Source of the DNA: Rufibacter radiotolerans
GTDB taxonomy: Bacteria; Bacteroidota; Bacteroidia; Cytophagales; Hymenobacteraceae
NCBI RefSeq assembly: GCF_001078055.1
Contig: NZ_CP010777.1
Coordinates: 3,625,001 to 3,689,000 of the forward strand
Direction: 5' to 3'
Length of the DNA: 64,000 nucleotides
Part shown: piece after piece, positions 10,437 through 23,500 of the stretch
Layout of the letters: every line of letters starts with the position of its first letter
Numbering within the stretch: position 1 is the first letter of the stretch
The notes under the pieces: model-generated
The model's database searches: none
Told to the model about the DNA's origin: nothing
What the model saw: the letters and a program-made list of their open reading frames with translations, nothing else
Translations under genes and position numbers: made by a program

Positions 10437-11072
10437 ATGCTCGCCGAGTCTTACCGTGTGCTGCAAGTCCCATTTGGCACAGACATGCCCCAGGTAAGGC
10501 ATGCGTACCGGCGGCTGGTGCTCCAGTACCACCCAGACCGTAACCGCGAAGCCGGGGCGCAGGAAATGTTTTTGCGGGTACAGGCCGCCTATGAATACCT
10601 GCAGCGTTTCCACAACGTGGTGCCCGTTACCGCCTATGCCACCGCCGGCGCAGCCTCCGCCTCACAGCCTAAACCGCAGCCCGTTTCAGACTGGGACCGT
10701 TACCAGTATGTGTATGACCCGCCGGCAGACCCCAAGGAATACAATGCCTGGGCCGCCGTGGCCCGTGAACGCGCCCGCAAACAGAAGGAAAAAGACCACG
10801 CCGCCTACATACGCGCTACGCTGGCCATGAAAAAGAAATGGTGGTACCCCGTGGCCCGCTACGGCAGCTATGGCGTCCTGCTTTTTGGCGTACTGGTGGG
10901 CGCTTCCTTTATCTCCATCCCTATATTCTTTTTGCTGAATGGCTACTTCAAACCCAGCCTCATGGGAATTATCACGGTGCCCATGGGCCTGAAAATAGTG
11001 CAGGTAATGCTGGCGTTTAGGGTAGACATTAGAAAGCATTTCGGGGAGGACCTGCCGGAGACCGTTTCCTAG
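10437..11072 (+). CDS. J-domain (DnaJ-like) membrane protein
   Basis: A 211-residue protein with an N-terminal J domain (about 4-62) carrying the HPD tripeptide at 32-34 (YHPDRN), which stimulates Hsp70 ATPase. A Pro/Ala linker and a basic helix (ARERARKQKEKDHA) follow. Two membrane segments (GVLLFGVLVGASFISIPIFFL near 150-170, and ITVPMGLKIVQVMLAF) end the protein. It lacks the zinc and substrate domains of classical DnaJ, so it probably recruits DnaK to the inner membrane for a specific job I cannot name. It lies 55 bp after the HupE-like gene in the same direction and could be cotranscribed. Confidence 0.8.
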   Translation: MLAESYRVLQVPFGTDMPQVRHAYRRLVLQYHPDRNREAGAQEMFLRVQAAYEYLQRFHNVVPVTAYATAGAASASQPKPQPVSDWDRYQYVYDPPADPKEYNAWAAVARERARKQKEKDHAAYIRATLAMKKKWWYPVARYGSYGVLLFGVLVGASFISIPIFFLLNGYFKPSLMGIITVPMGLKIVQVMLAFRVDIRKHFGEDLPETVS

Positions 11073-11120
11073 GCCATGTAATTTTGTTCTTTGCCCATAT
11101 TTCGCCAATTTGCTGCATTA

Positions 11121-11280
11121 GAGCTTGCTTAAACTTTGATTTTGCAGGCGAAAAATGCTAATGCACGGTTCTGCCGAAGCGATTTATGAGCAGCGTAGCA
11201 GCGCTACGGTGCGAGAAAAACGCAAGCGCAGGTTCTTGCAATGGCGTTTTGCAGCGCAAAAGGCAATTTTAAACAAGCTC
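11121..11280. mobile_element. MITE-like element, 160 bp, with terminal inverted repeats and TTA target duplication
   Basis: The left end GAGCTTGCTTAAA and right end TTTAAACAAGCTC are imperfect terminal inverted repeats; 20 of the first 25 positions match. The element is flanked on both sides by TTA (11118-11120 and 11281-11283), a TNA-type duplication typical of IS427-group IS5-family transposases. There is no transposase, so it would be moved in trans. Its interior is a further set of short GC-rich inverted pieces. It sits just upstream of the M1 peptidase (31 bp from its ATG), so it may supply or displace that promoter. Confidence 0.7.
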
Positions 11281-11311
11281 TTACCCAAACAACAAACCGC
11301 ACTTTTTCTTA

Positions 11312-13645
11312 ATGAAACACTTCTTATTTGCTTCTGGGCTACTCCTGAGTCTGGCGGCACCGGCCCTGGCGCAGGAAAACATTGATAAGTCCAAATTCAG
11401 GCAACTGGCCCAGGAATTACCAACCCCCAACACGTACCGCACCGCTTCGGGGGCGCCTGGCCATGAGTACTGGCAACAGCGCGCCGACTACAACATCAAA
11501 GCCGAGCTGAACGATGACAACCAAAGCCTCATTGGCTCTGAGACCATCACCTACACCAACCTCTCGCCAGACGTGCTCACGTATCTTTGGGTGCAGCTGG
11601 ATCAGAACATCTTTGAGAAAAATTCCATGACCAGCCTCACCCGGAGCACCAAGATTCCGGAGAAACCTACCTTCGGCGTAGCCGAGGCTCTGGCGGAGCA
11701 GACGTTTGACGGCGGGTACAAGATCAAGTCGGTGAAAGATGCCAACGGCAAAGCCCTGCCCTACATCATAAACTTCACCATGATGCGCATTGACCTGCCC
11801 CAGCCGCTAAAGCCGAAGCAGTCTGTGAAGTTTTCCATTGACTGGTCCAACCTCATCAATGACCAGAAAAAGCAAGGCGGCCGTGGCGGCTACGAGTTCT
11901 TCCCTGAGGATGGCAATTATGAATACCAGATGGCGCAGTGGTTCCCGCGCATGGCCGTGTATGATGACGTAAATGGCTGGCAGCACAAGCAGTTCCTGGG
12001 CACCGGCGAGTTTGCCCTTCCGTTTGGGGACTATAAAGTAAGCCTGACCGTACCCGCTGACCACGTGGTAGCCTCTACCGGAGAGCTTCAGAATGAAGAC
12101 GTATTAACCTCTACGCAACGCAACCGTCTGGCCCAGGCCAAGAAAGCCAACAAGCCGGTCTTGATCGTGACTCCAGAGGAAGCCCTGCGGGCCGCGAAAA
12201 ACAAAGCCAAAGGCAAGAAGACCTGGACGTTTGTGGCCAAAGACGTGCGTGACTTCGCGTGGGCCTCTAGTCGCAAGTTCATCTGGGATGCCATGAACGT
12301 GAACTACGCCGGCAAGAACACGCTGGCCATGAGCTATTACCCTAAAGAAGGCAACCCTTTGTGGGGCCAGTATTCCACGGAGGTAGTGGCGCACACCATC
12401 AAAGTGTACTCTAAGTTCACCATTGACTACCCGTACCCGGTGGCCATCTCAGTACACGGCGCCGTGGGCGGAATGGAGTACCCGATGATCTCGTTCAACG
12501 GAGGCCGTCCGGAGAAAGACGGTTCTTACACCGAGCGCACCAAGTACGGCATGATCTCCGTGATCATCCACGAAGTGGGCCACAACTTCTTCCCGATGAT
12601 CATCAACTCTGATGAGCGCCAGTGGACCTGGATGGACGAAGGCCTGAACACCTTTGTGCAGTACCTGGCTGAGCAGGAATGGCAGCGGGACTACCCGTCT
12701 AGCCGCGGTGAGCCTCGCAACATGACCACGTACATGAAAATGGACAAAAGCATGCAGCAGCCCATCATGACCAACTCTGAGTCGGTGACGCAACTGGGCA
12801 ACAACGCCTACGGCAAACCGGCCACCGCCCTCAACATCCTTCGCGAAACCGTGTTGGGCCGCAAGTTGTTTGACTACGCCTTTAAGGAATACGCCCGCCG
12901 TTGGGCCTTCAAACACCCTATGCCCGCAGACTTCTTCAGAACCATGGAAGATGCTTCCGGCACTGACCTAGACTGGTTCTGGAGAGGCTGGTTCTATACC
13001 ACTGACCACGTGGAACAAGAGCTTACCGGCGTGAAATGGTACGCGGTAGACACCAAGAATCCTGAGGTGGAGAATGCCCGCCGCCGCGCAGAGATCAATG
13101 AGGCCCCAAAAAGCCTGTCGCAGCAGCGTAACCTGCAGGACATCCCTAAGACCCTGCTTGATGCCAAACCAGAGCTAAAGGACTTCTACAATACCTATGA
13201 CCCGCTGGCGGTGACCGCCGAAAGCAAGGCCCAGTACCAAAAGTACGTGCAGAGCCTTACCCCAGAAGAGCGTGCCCTACTGGAAAAAGGCCTGAACTTC
13301 TATGAGGTGAGCATCAAAAACAACGGCGGACTAGTGATGCCGGTGGTGGTGCAGATGACCTTCCAGGACGGCTCTAACCAACTGGTGCGCATTCCCGCGG
13401 AAATCTGGCGCTACAATGACCAGGAAATCACCAAGGTGTTTGTGACCGAAAAGCCGGTGGTAAGTTTCCTGCTGGACCCGTTCCAGGAAACCGCCGACAT
13501 TAACATGGACAACAACGCCTATCCGCAGCGCGCGCAGCCTAGCCGCTTTGAGTTGTTCAAGCAGCAGCCCCAGGCCATTACGCCTAACCCGCTGCAACGC
13601 CAAATGCAGCAACAACCGCAGGCCGCACCTACCAGCAACCGGTAA
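11312..13645 (+). CDS. Secreted M1-family metallopeptidase (gluzincin)
   Basis: A 777-residue exported zinc aminopeptidase-like enzyme. The signal peptide MKHFLFASGLLLSLAAPALA ends at about residue 20. The N-terminal beta domain (about 55-260) precedes a gluzincin catalytic domain with HEVGH at 420-424 and the third zinc ligand E443 (HExxH-x18-E). Preceding it, AVGGMEYPM (near 390) is the M1 GxMEN-like substrate motif, here with Tyr in place of Asn. The C-terminal 250 residues form a helical and beta region ending in a Gln/Pro-rich tail. Likely periplasmic or surface peptide turnover. The MITE-like element lies immediately upstream. Confidence 0.92.
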   Translation: MKHFLFASGLLLSLAAPALAQENIDKSKFRQLAQELPTPNTYRTASGAPGHEYWQQRADYNIKAELNDDNQSLIGSETITYTNLSPDVLTYLWVQLDQNIFEKNSMTSLTRSTKIPEKPTFGVAEALAEQTFDGGYKIKSVKDANGKALPYIINFTMMRIDLPQPLKPKQSVKFSIDWSNLINDQKKQGGRGGYEFFPEDGNYEYQMAQWFPRMAVYDDVNGWQHKQFLGTGEFALPFGDYKVSLTVPADHVVASTGELQNEDVLTSTQRNRLAQAKKANKPVLIVTPEEALRAAKNKAKGKKTWTFVAKDVRDFAWASSRKFIWDAMNVNYAGKNTLAMSYYPKEGNPLWGQYSTEVVAHTIKVYSKFTIDYPYPVAISVHGAVGGMEYPMISFNGGRPEKDGSYTERTKYGMISVIIHEVGHNFFPMIINSDERQWTWMDEGLNTFVQYLAEQEWQRDYPSSRGEPRNMTTYMKMDKSMQQPIMTNSESVTQLGNNAYGKPATALNILRETVLGRKLFDYAFKEYARRWAFKHPMPADFFRTMEDASGTDLDWFWRGWFYTTDHVEQELTGVKWYAVDTKNPEVENARRRAEINEAPKSLSQQRNLQDIPKTLLDAKPELKDFYNTYDPLAVTAESKAQYQKYVQSLTPEERALLEKGLNFYEVSIKNNGGLVMPVVVQMTFQDGSNQLVRIPAEIWRYNDQEITKVFVTEKPVVSFLLDPFQETADINMDNNAYPQRAQPSRFELFKQQPQAITPNPLQRQMQQQPQAAPTSNR

Positions 13646-13647
13646 TC

Positions 13648-13687
13648 CTGTTTTAGGGCTGTTTTCAGAAAAACAGCCCTAAAACGA
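13648..13687. repeat. 40-bp intergenic palindrome, copy 8
   Basis: The inner 16 bp GTTTTAGGGCTGTTTT pairs perfectly with AAAACAGCCCTAAAAC around loop CAGA. It starts 2 bp after the peptidase stop. Confidence 0.85.
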
Positions 13688-13698
13688 GTTTGTGACAG

Positions 13699-13730
13699 AA
13701 AGGGCCGCTCTTTTACAAGGGCGGCCCTTT
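13699..13730 (+). terminator. Terminator after the M1 peptidase
   Basis: Stem AAAGGGCCGC/GCGGCCCTTT with a 12-nt loop, followed by TCGTTTT. Confidence 0.75.
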
Positions 13731-13765
13731 TCGTTTTCCCCGGAGGTAGTGACTCAATAACTTTT

Positions 13766-13839
13766 GTAGGGGCAATCCCTGGTGGTTGCCCTAATACGGT
13801 AACGAACGTGTAGGGGCAACCACCAGGGATTGCCCCTAC
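13766..13839. repeat. Perfect 26-bp inverted repeat (GTAGGGGCAA type)
   Basis: The left arm 13766-13791 begins GTAGGGGCAATCCCTGGTGG; the right arm 13814-13839 is its exact reverse complement; the loop is 22 nt. The sequence resembles dispersed GTAGGGGCRA-type repeats seen in many genomes. A partial match, GTAGGGGCATTGCCCTTC, lies at about 2045. Confidence 0.8.
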
Positions 13840-13949
13840 TTTTCTGCCGTAACTTCCATCCTCTCCTTCGCACCCCCTTTGAAGTGGACAAAAAATCTTC
13901 TCCCTCCTCATACTACCCTTCCCCCTTAGAGAGAAGGAACTGGTGCATT

Positions 13950-13989
13950 GCGTTTTGGGCCTGTTTTCTGAAAAACAGGCCCAAAACAA
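13950..13989. repeat. 40-bp intergenic palindrome, copy 9
   Basis: The inner arms GTTTTGGGCCTGTTTT and AAAACAGGCCCAAAAC pair perfectly around loop CTGA. Confidence 0.85.
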
Positions 13990-14034
13990 GAAACGGCAAG
14001 TCTTCTGTCTCCAGAGGTGCCTTGCCGTTTCTTG
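13987..14034. terminator. Bidirectional terminator hairpin between convergent genes
   Basis: A 14-bp stem, CAAGAAACGGCAAG/CTTGCCGTTTCTTG, with a 20-nt loop. It lies 17 bp from the stop of the reverse-strand gene. Confidence 0.7.
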
Positions 14035-14050
14035 TAGCTACCTATAAAAT

Positions 14051-14743
14051 CTATTCTTTCTTCTTAAAGTCTCCGCGCTTAATGCCTTTGATTACTTCAT
14101 ACCAGGCAAAAGGGTTCAGGAGCGGGTTGGTGGCCCCCGGGTTGTAGCCGCCGCGGCGCATGTTCTGCTGGTTTTGAAGGCCCATGTAGGTGCGGTGGTT
14201 GGAGGTAGCGTCCATGGGCGTGTTCCTGAACATCTGGTCCAGGATCTGCTGGCTCATGGCATTCTCGCGGTCAATGTCGCCAATAGGCGATTTCATGGCC
14301 AGCACGGCTTGGGTAAGATCCCGGAAGGTAGTGTACGGGAACACCCTGATCTCAGGCAGCATATTGGGGTCTTCCAGCATTTCAATAATGATGGAATAAC
14401 TGTCCTTGGCGAAGTTTTCCGGAATCACCAGAGACTGCTTGGCATAGCCCAATGAACTGAACACCACGCTATCGCCGGTTAAGACCGGCAAAGAGAAATA
14501 ACCATATTCATTGGTGTTGGTGCCCCTCCCGGCCTTAGGTATGTAGACACTGGCACCCGGCAACCCGAAAAGGCTGTCGCCGGCGGTGATCACCCCGGTA
14601 AGCTGTACTACTTTGCGGCCGCCCTGGGCCTGGGCAGAAGAAACATTGAGAAGTGACAGAAACAGGAGCCCCAGGGAAAAGCGCATTAAAAGCAGCCACT
14701 TGCGCGAGAACGAACGGGAAAGGAGAAAATATAGCGTAGTCAT
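14051..14743 (-). CDS. Exported carboxypeptidase-regulatory-like domain protein
   Basis: A 230-residue protein with a signal sequence (LLLMRFSLGLLFLSLLNVSSAQAQ) and one CarboxypepD_reg-like beta-sandwich at about 45-125 (VQLTGVITAGDSLFGLPGAS, then TNTNEYGYFSLPV), a domain that in this phylum fronts TonB receptors and other surface proteins. The C-terminal half is helical and basic, ending KRGDFKKKE. Either the ATG at 14743 or the in-frame ATG at 14686, which gives a cleaner signal peptide, could be used. A role in the cell envelope is inferred; the specific function is unknown. Confidence 0.75.
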   Translation of the reverse strand: MTTLYFLLSRSFSRKWLLLMRFSLGLLFLSLLNVSSAQAQGGRKVVQLTGVITAGDSLFGLPGASVYIPKAGRGTNTNEYGYFSLPVLTGDSVVFSSLGYAKQSLVIPENFAKDSYSIIIEMLEDPNMLPEIRVFPYTTFRDLTQAVLAMKSPIGDIDRENAMSQQILDQMFRNTPMDATSNHRTYMGLQNQQNMRRGGYNPGATNPLLNPFAWYEVIKGIKRGDFKKKE

Positions 14744-14823
14744 GGGTAAGATCGTTTACAAGTATAGGCTTTTTATGCTACTTTGTGCCGTAGCGCTTTA
14801 AATAATTTACGAAGAGATACTCC

Positions 14824-15210
14824 ATGAGGCTCAAAAATTTTAACGTCAGTTTTGGGGAACAAGTATTCAAGGCCCTGAGCGATGCCTCCAGAATTCGGGT
14901 TCTCCACCTGCTGTTGCGCAACAAGGAGCTCTGCATCGCGGACCTGGAACTGGTCCTGGACTTTACCCAAACTAAGACCTCGCGCCATCTCATCTACCTA
15001 AAGAACACGGGCTTGGTCTCTTACCGTAAACAGGACCAGTGGGCGTTTTATTATATCAAAGATGAAATGATGGACTTTCTGCAGCAGATGTTTGGCTACA
15101 TGGAGAAAGACCAGCAACTGCTCAAAGACCAGCAAGTGTACCAGACCCTGTTTTCTAACCGCGAACTGGCCGTGAACCGGCTGCAGCAGCGGCGTTTTAC
15201 GGGTATTTAA
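14824..15210 (+). CDS. ArsR-family transcriptional regulator
   Basis: A 128-residue winged-helix repressor-like protein. The ArsR HTH runs from about residue 9 to 85: QVFKALSDASRIRVLHLLL, then LCIADLELVLDFTQTKTSRH as the recognition region and GLVSYRKQDQWAFYYIKDE as the wing. No obvious Cys metal site (ELCVC type) is present, only one Cys at LCIADL, so it may respond to something other than a metal. It is 13 bp upstream of the acyltransferase start, implying cotranscription. Confidence 0.85.
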   Translation: MRLKNFNVSFGEQVFKALSDASRIRVLHLLLRNKELCIADLELVLDFTQTKTSRHLIYLKNTGLVSYRKQDQWAFYYIKDEMMDFLQQMFGYMEKDQQLLKDQQVYQTLFSNRELAVNRLQQRRFTGI

Positions 15211-15223
15211 TCGCGGCTGCATT

Positions 15224-16318
15224 TTGACCCAAGAGAAAGCCTACTTCCCGGCCCTCACCGGCCTTCGCGCCGTGGCCGCCTTGCTGGTGTACGCGCATCA
15301 TGCCCTTATTCCGTCTATTGGCGCTACTCCTTTCGGTTTTCTGGGGCAGGAGGGGCATCTGGGTGTAAGCATCTTCTTTGTGTTGAGCGGTTTTTTGATT
15401 GGCGCCCGGTACAGCAACTCTTTTACCAACATCAGTCTGGCTGAAACCAGGCGCTTTTTCCTGCACCGGTTTGCCCGGCTCTACCCCATGTACCTGCTGT
15501 GTACCATAGCGGCTCTTTTGTTCAGGCATGATGTCAGGGGCATTAGTTGGGGGGTAAATTTGCTCATGGCCCAGGGCTTTTTCTCAGATTTGGCTTTTAG
15601 TGGCATAGGCATAGGCTGGTCGCTCACCGCCGAGGTCTGCTTTTACCTGGTGGCCCCGCTCCTGCTCTTTTATTTGCCCAGGCTCGGCGTAGCCGGAAGT
15701 GTAGTGGCAGTGGTAATTATTGGTGCTTTGCTGGCCGTGGCAGGCAACACGTTTCTTGCGTATGGCTTTATCCCGGACTGGCATTACTTCCTCCGGATGA
15801 CCTTCTTTGGCCGGTGCCTTGAGTTCTGCCTGGGTATCTGGCTGGCCCGGCACCTACTGCGTATGTCGGCCCTCGGCCTCACTACCCGCGTGCCAGACGG
15901 GCTTTGGACCTATACCAGCGCACTCGTTCTGCTGGGGGGCATGCTGTTCCTGAACGCCTTGCCGCGGCTGTTCCCGGCTTACCAGAGCTGGCTGTTCCTG
16001 GGCACTTATCATGTGCTGTTACCGGTGGTCATTGCGGCGCTACTGTGGGGGCTTTGCCGGGAAACCACGGTGCTTTCCAGGGGGCTGGGGTCCCGACTGG
16101 GGCAGGAGCTGGGCAAAGGCTCCTATATTTTCTACCTGGTGCACTATACCTTCGGGTTTGATCTGCTGTACTTTCATGTGTGGCCCAACCGGGGCGGGGT
16201 CCTGCTTCTGCTGGCAATTTTTTCCGTGGCCGGCTATTATCTCCTGGAAGCCCCCCTGCACAAAAGTATCATCCGGGCGGGTGCTTTCACCCTTCCCCTC
16301 AAAACAAAACCGCTCTAA
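15224..16318 (+). CDS. Acyltransferase 3 family membrane protein
   Basis: A 364-residue integral membrane acyltransferase (OafA/NodX superfamily) that O-acylates surface polysaccharides or other carbohydrate acceptors. It begins MTQEKAYFPALTGLRAVAAL, the usual family N-terminus, with the catalytic-type His in VYAHHALIPS and the arginine-rich RRFFLHRFARLYPMYLL in loop 2, then about ten membrane helices. There is no ATG near the conserved N-terminus; TTG at 15224 is the best start, 13 bp after the ArsR stop, so translation may be coupled. Acceptor unknown. Confidence 0.85.
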   Translation: MTQEKAYFPALTGLRAVAALLVYAHHALIPSIGATPFGFLGQEGHLGVSIFFVLSGFLIGARYSNSFTNISLAETRRFFLHRFARLYPMYLLCTIAALLFRHDVRGISWGVNLLMAQGFFSDLAFSGIGIGWSLTAEVCFYLVAPLLLFYLPRLGVAGSVVAVVIIGALLAVAGNTFLAYGFIPDWHYFLRMTFFGRCLEFCLGIWLARHLLRMSALGLTTRVPDGLWTYTSALVLLGGMLFLNALPRLFPAYQSWLFLGTYHVLLPVVIAALLWGLCRETTVLSRGLGSRLGQELGKGSYIFYLVHYTFGFDLLYFHVWPNRGGVLLLLAIFSVAGYYLLEAPLHKSIIRAGAFTLPLKTKPL

Positions 16319-16384
16319 GTTCATTAATAAAGAAGAACTTTGTGCAGAGCTGGCTCGTTCCAGAGAAGCATTGCCGTTTACCCC

Positions 16385-17089
16385 ATGAGAAAACCAAAAA
16401 CGTACCGTCACCTGTTCTTTGACCTGGACCACACCCTCTGGGACTTTGAAAAGAACTCAGAGGAGACGCTTTATTACCTGTATGACCACTTCAAGCTAGG
16501 CGAACTGGGGAATTTCTCCCGCGAGTCCTTCTACAAAAAATACAGCTTTGTAAACACCCGCATGTGGGACCTGTTCCATAAAGGCAAGATCACGCAACAG
16601 CAGCTCCGCGAGAACCGGTTCACCAAAAGCCTAACCGGCCTGGGTATGGCTGCCGCCGATATTCCGGAAGGTTTGAGCAAAGCCTTTACGGACATCTGCC
16701 CTACCAAGACGGCGGTCTTCCCCTTTACCCATGAGGTGCTGGACTACCTGCAGCAGAAATACACGCTGCACATTATCACCAACGGGTTTAAAGACGTGCA
16801 ATACATCAAGATGAAATCCGCTAAGCTGGATACTTATTTCTCTGAAGTGGTTACCTCTGAGTGCATCAATATCACCAAGCCAGACAAACGCATTTTTCAG
16901 CACGCCTTAGAGCGGGCCGGGGTAACCGCCCAGGAAAGCCTCATGATTGGTGATAGCCTGGACGCCGATATCCTGGGCGCTATGAACGCAGGCATTGACC
17001 AGGTGCTGTTTAACCCCGAGAAAAAGCGGCCCCGCCTGAAGCCTACCTATGAGGTGCACTGCCTCAGCCAGCTCAAGGAGTTTTTGTAG
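16385..17089 (+). CDS. HAD-superfamily hydrolase, YjjG-type (nucleotidase-like)
   Basis: A 234-residue phosphatase of the YjjG family, which dephosphorylates (non-canonical) pyrimidine nucleotides. HAD motif I is FFDLDHTLWD (nucleophile D13, D15), motif II HIITNGFKDVQ, motif III KPDKRIF (K) and motif IV MIGDSLDADILGA. The helical cap lies between motifs I and II. The ATG at 16385 puts motif I near residue 13 as in homologues; a further ATG at 16340 would add 15 non-conserved residues overlapping nothing useful. It follows the acyltransferase by 66 bp. Confidence 0.88.
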   Translation: MRKPKTYRHLFFDLDHTLWDFEKNSEETLYYLYDHFKLGELGNFSRESFYKKYSFVNTRMWDLFHKGKITQQQLRENRFTKSLTGLGMAAADIPEGLSKAFTDICPTKTAVFPFTHEVLDYLQQKYTLHIITNGFKDVQYIKMKSAKLDTYFSEVVTSECINITKPDKRIFQHALERAGVTAQESLMIGDSLDADILGAMNAGIDQVLFNPEKKRPRLKPTYEVHCLSQLKEFL

Positions 17090-17093
17090 AAAG

Positions 17094-17133
17094 CCGTTTT
17101 AGGCCTGTTTTAGCCAAAACACCTCTGAAACAG
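17094..17133. repeat. 40-bp intergenic palindrome, copy 10 (degenerate)
   Basis: The left arm is CCGTTTTAGGCCTGTTTT, the loop AGCC and the right arm AAAACACCTCTGAAACAG. The centre of the stem is mismatched. Confidence 0.7.
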
Positions 17134-17170
17134 GGAACCAGAAAAGACTGGTATTTGTCTTATATTTGGT

Positions 17171-17178
17171 TACTTTTG
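17171..17178 (+). promoter_or_regulatory. -7 box of the tmRNA promoter
   Basis: TACTTTTG matches TAnnTTTG and sits 44 bp before the mature tmRNA 5' end, leaving a leader for RNase P to remove. I see no clear -33 TTG at the usual spacing. Confidence 0.5.
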
Positions 17179-17221
17179 CAGGCATCGGCCGTAGAATAAC
17201 CGAGATAGTTCTTTCACAATT

Positions 17222-17591
17222 GGGGATGACCGGAATTGACAGCTTGAGCAAGCTGAGTGTAAGCATGTCGGGAGTTGGCTGTTTTCCCGTAAATCAGAAT
17301 TGACCGACTATTATCTGGCGAGTCTAACTACGCCATGGCTGCCTAGTCTAGGTACTAAGCATTTTGCCATTGTCCTGCAGCTCCTCGGTTCGGTGGGGGT
17401 TGGTCACAGGGCATCGTAATGCCGATCTAGTGTAGTCCAAGGTGCGGGGACTGCATGAAACTAAAGCATCTAAGGTGATTTCATAGGCCAGGCTTGGGCC
17501 TGAACTCACACGAAAACCTAACCAAGACTAAACATGTAGAAAGTGCTCAAGTTTCCTTGTCTGGACCAGGGTTCGAATCCCTGCATCTCCA
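17222..17591 (+). ncRNA. ssrA: tmRNA (ssrA)
   Basis: Rescues stalled ribosomes together with SmpB and tags the nascent protein for proteolysis. The 5' end GGGGATG pairs with CATCTCC at 17584-17590 to form the acceptor stem (one G-T pair), followed by discriminator A; CCA is not encoded. The T arm GGGTTCGAATCCC is intact. The tag frame runs from GGC at 17317 to TAG at 17346 and encodes GESNYAMAA after the alanine carried by tmRNA, close to other Bacteroidota tags ending in YAxAA. The body between the tag and the T arm has the usual pseudoknot-type complementary segments. A one-piece, non-permuted gene. Confidence 0.95.
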
Positions 17592-17596
17592 CTTTA

Positions 17597-17635
17597 AAAG
17601 CCCTTGTTACTTTTTGGTAGCAAGGGCTTTATTAT
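17597..17635 (+). terminator. Terminator after tmRNA
   Basis: Stem AAAGCCCTTG/CAAGGGCTTT around TTACTTTTTGGTAG, then ATTATTT, starting 6 bp after the tmRNA 3' end. Confidence 0.8.
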
Positions 17636-17770
17636 TTACCGCTTCCTTTCCCGGAAAAGGACAAAAAAACTAATCCACTAATGTTTGTTTTCACCTCGCT
17701 TTTGCTTAAAATTGAACCGTCTGCAGAAAGCCCGTCCCCACGCCTTGTTCAGCTTTAACCAAAGAAAGGA

Positions 17771-18229
17771 ATGCCTAAAAACTTGCCATTCCAGGAAATA
17801 CCCCAGCCAGCATTCAGCACCGACTTTGTCTCTATCCTGGTTTTTGAGGCCTACTCGCTGCTTTTTCTAAAGTGGAAACGGCAAATTACTTTGCCCGAAC
17901 GCAAAATTGGCTTTTTGAAAGGACTGGAGTTAACTAACCAGCACCACATTCGCTTCTGGCTGATTGACGATCTGGAAATTTCTATCATCAGGGAGGAAGA
18001 AAAGGCCTGGATCCTCACGGATTGGGTCACCGAATCTTCTAAGTCTTCCATTCTCAAACTTGGGGTGGTTACGCCAGATTTCTATCCTTCTTTGGTAGCC
18101 AATACCCAGTTCACAGACACAGGCAAAGAGAATTACCAGGCCACTGGCACCATCCAACACGAGGTTTTCACGGATTACACCAGCGCCTTGCATTGGCTTT
18201 ACCCCAAAGGAATACCAACACTTTCATAA
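17771..18229 (+). CDS. Hypothetical protein (possible STAS/SpoIIAA-like fold)
   Basis: A 152-residue cytoplasmic protein I do not firmly recognise. A short N-terminal tail is followed by DFVSILVFEAYSLLFLKWKR, then alternating strands and helices (HIRFWLIDDLEISIIREEEK, WILTDWVTES, TLGVVTPDFY-like LGVVTPDFYPSLVAN) that could fit a STAS/SpoIIAA-like alpha/beta fold common in this phylum. That fold is an inference from pattern only. The start ATG at 17771 follows the purine-rich AAAGAAAGG. It is followed by palindrome copy 11 and an exceptionally long terminator hairpin. Confidence 0.6.
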   Translation: MPKNLPFQEIPQPAFSTDFVSILVFEAYSLLFLKWKRQITLPERKIGFLKGLELTNQHHIRFWLIDDLEISIIREEEKAWILTDWVTESSKSSILKLGVVTPDFYPSLVANTQFTDTGKENYQATGTIQHEVFTDYTSALHWLYPKGIPTLS

Positions 18230-18287
18230 TGTTGCTTCTATTGGTGTCACTTTAAAGCAACAACGTATGTTTGAAAACTATGCTTTC

Positions 18288-18327
18288 CTGTTTTAAGCAC
18301 GTTTTCAAGGAAACAGGCCTAAAACGC
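18288..18327. repeat. 40-bp intergenic palindrome, copy 11
   Basis: The left arm is CTGTTTTAAGCACGTTTT, the loop CAAG and the right arm GAAACAGGCCTAAAACGC, with three mismatches. Confidence 0.8.
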
Positions 18328-18357
18328 TCAAAAGGTTTCCAGGCACACAAGTAACGC

Positions 18358-18422
18358 GAGATTCAGTAAATAAAAGAGGGCGTTGGTGTAAAACCAACGC
18401 CCTCTTTTATTTACTGAATCTC
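18358..18422. terminator. 29-bp perfect hairpin between convergent genes (bidirectional terminator)
   Basis: The left arm 18358-18386 (GAGATTCAGTAAATAAAAGA...) and right arm 18394-18422 are exact reverse complements over 29 bp, with a 7-nt loop TGTAAAA. The core AGAGGGCGTTGG/CCAACGCCCTCT is flanked by A-rich and T-rich arms, giving a U tract on either strand. It lies between the convergent 17771 and GH97 genes. Confidence 0.85.
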
Positions 18423-18465
18423 AAAGAAGCCTTAAGCTCCTCTCCTCTTTAAATAGCAACGACTG

Positions 18466-23500
<5,035 letters not shown>

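Larger units (their letters stand above)
13646..14050. other. Repeat-rich gap between convergent genes
   Basis: About 400 bp between the M1 peptidase and the convergent 14051 gene. In order it holds palindrome copy 7's relative (copy 8), a terminator, a 26-bp inverted repeat (13766-13839), palindrome copy 9 and a second terminator hairpin. No gene is visible. Confidence 0.6.

Noticed and set aside
11155..11385. 76-codon frame crossing the MITE into the peptidase gene
   Set aside because: It is made of the mobile element's interior and overlaps the real peptidase start out of frame.
13599..13989. Reverse frame at 13519-13989 reading through palindromes
   Set aside because: The frame covers the M1 peptidase end and repeats; no plausible product.
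17560..17591. tRNA-like 3' end with T arm
   Set aside because: It is the tRNA-like domain of the tmRNA, whose 5' partner is at 17222; no independent tRNA is present.
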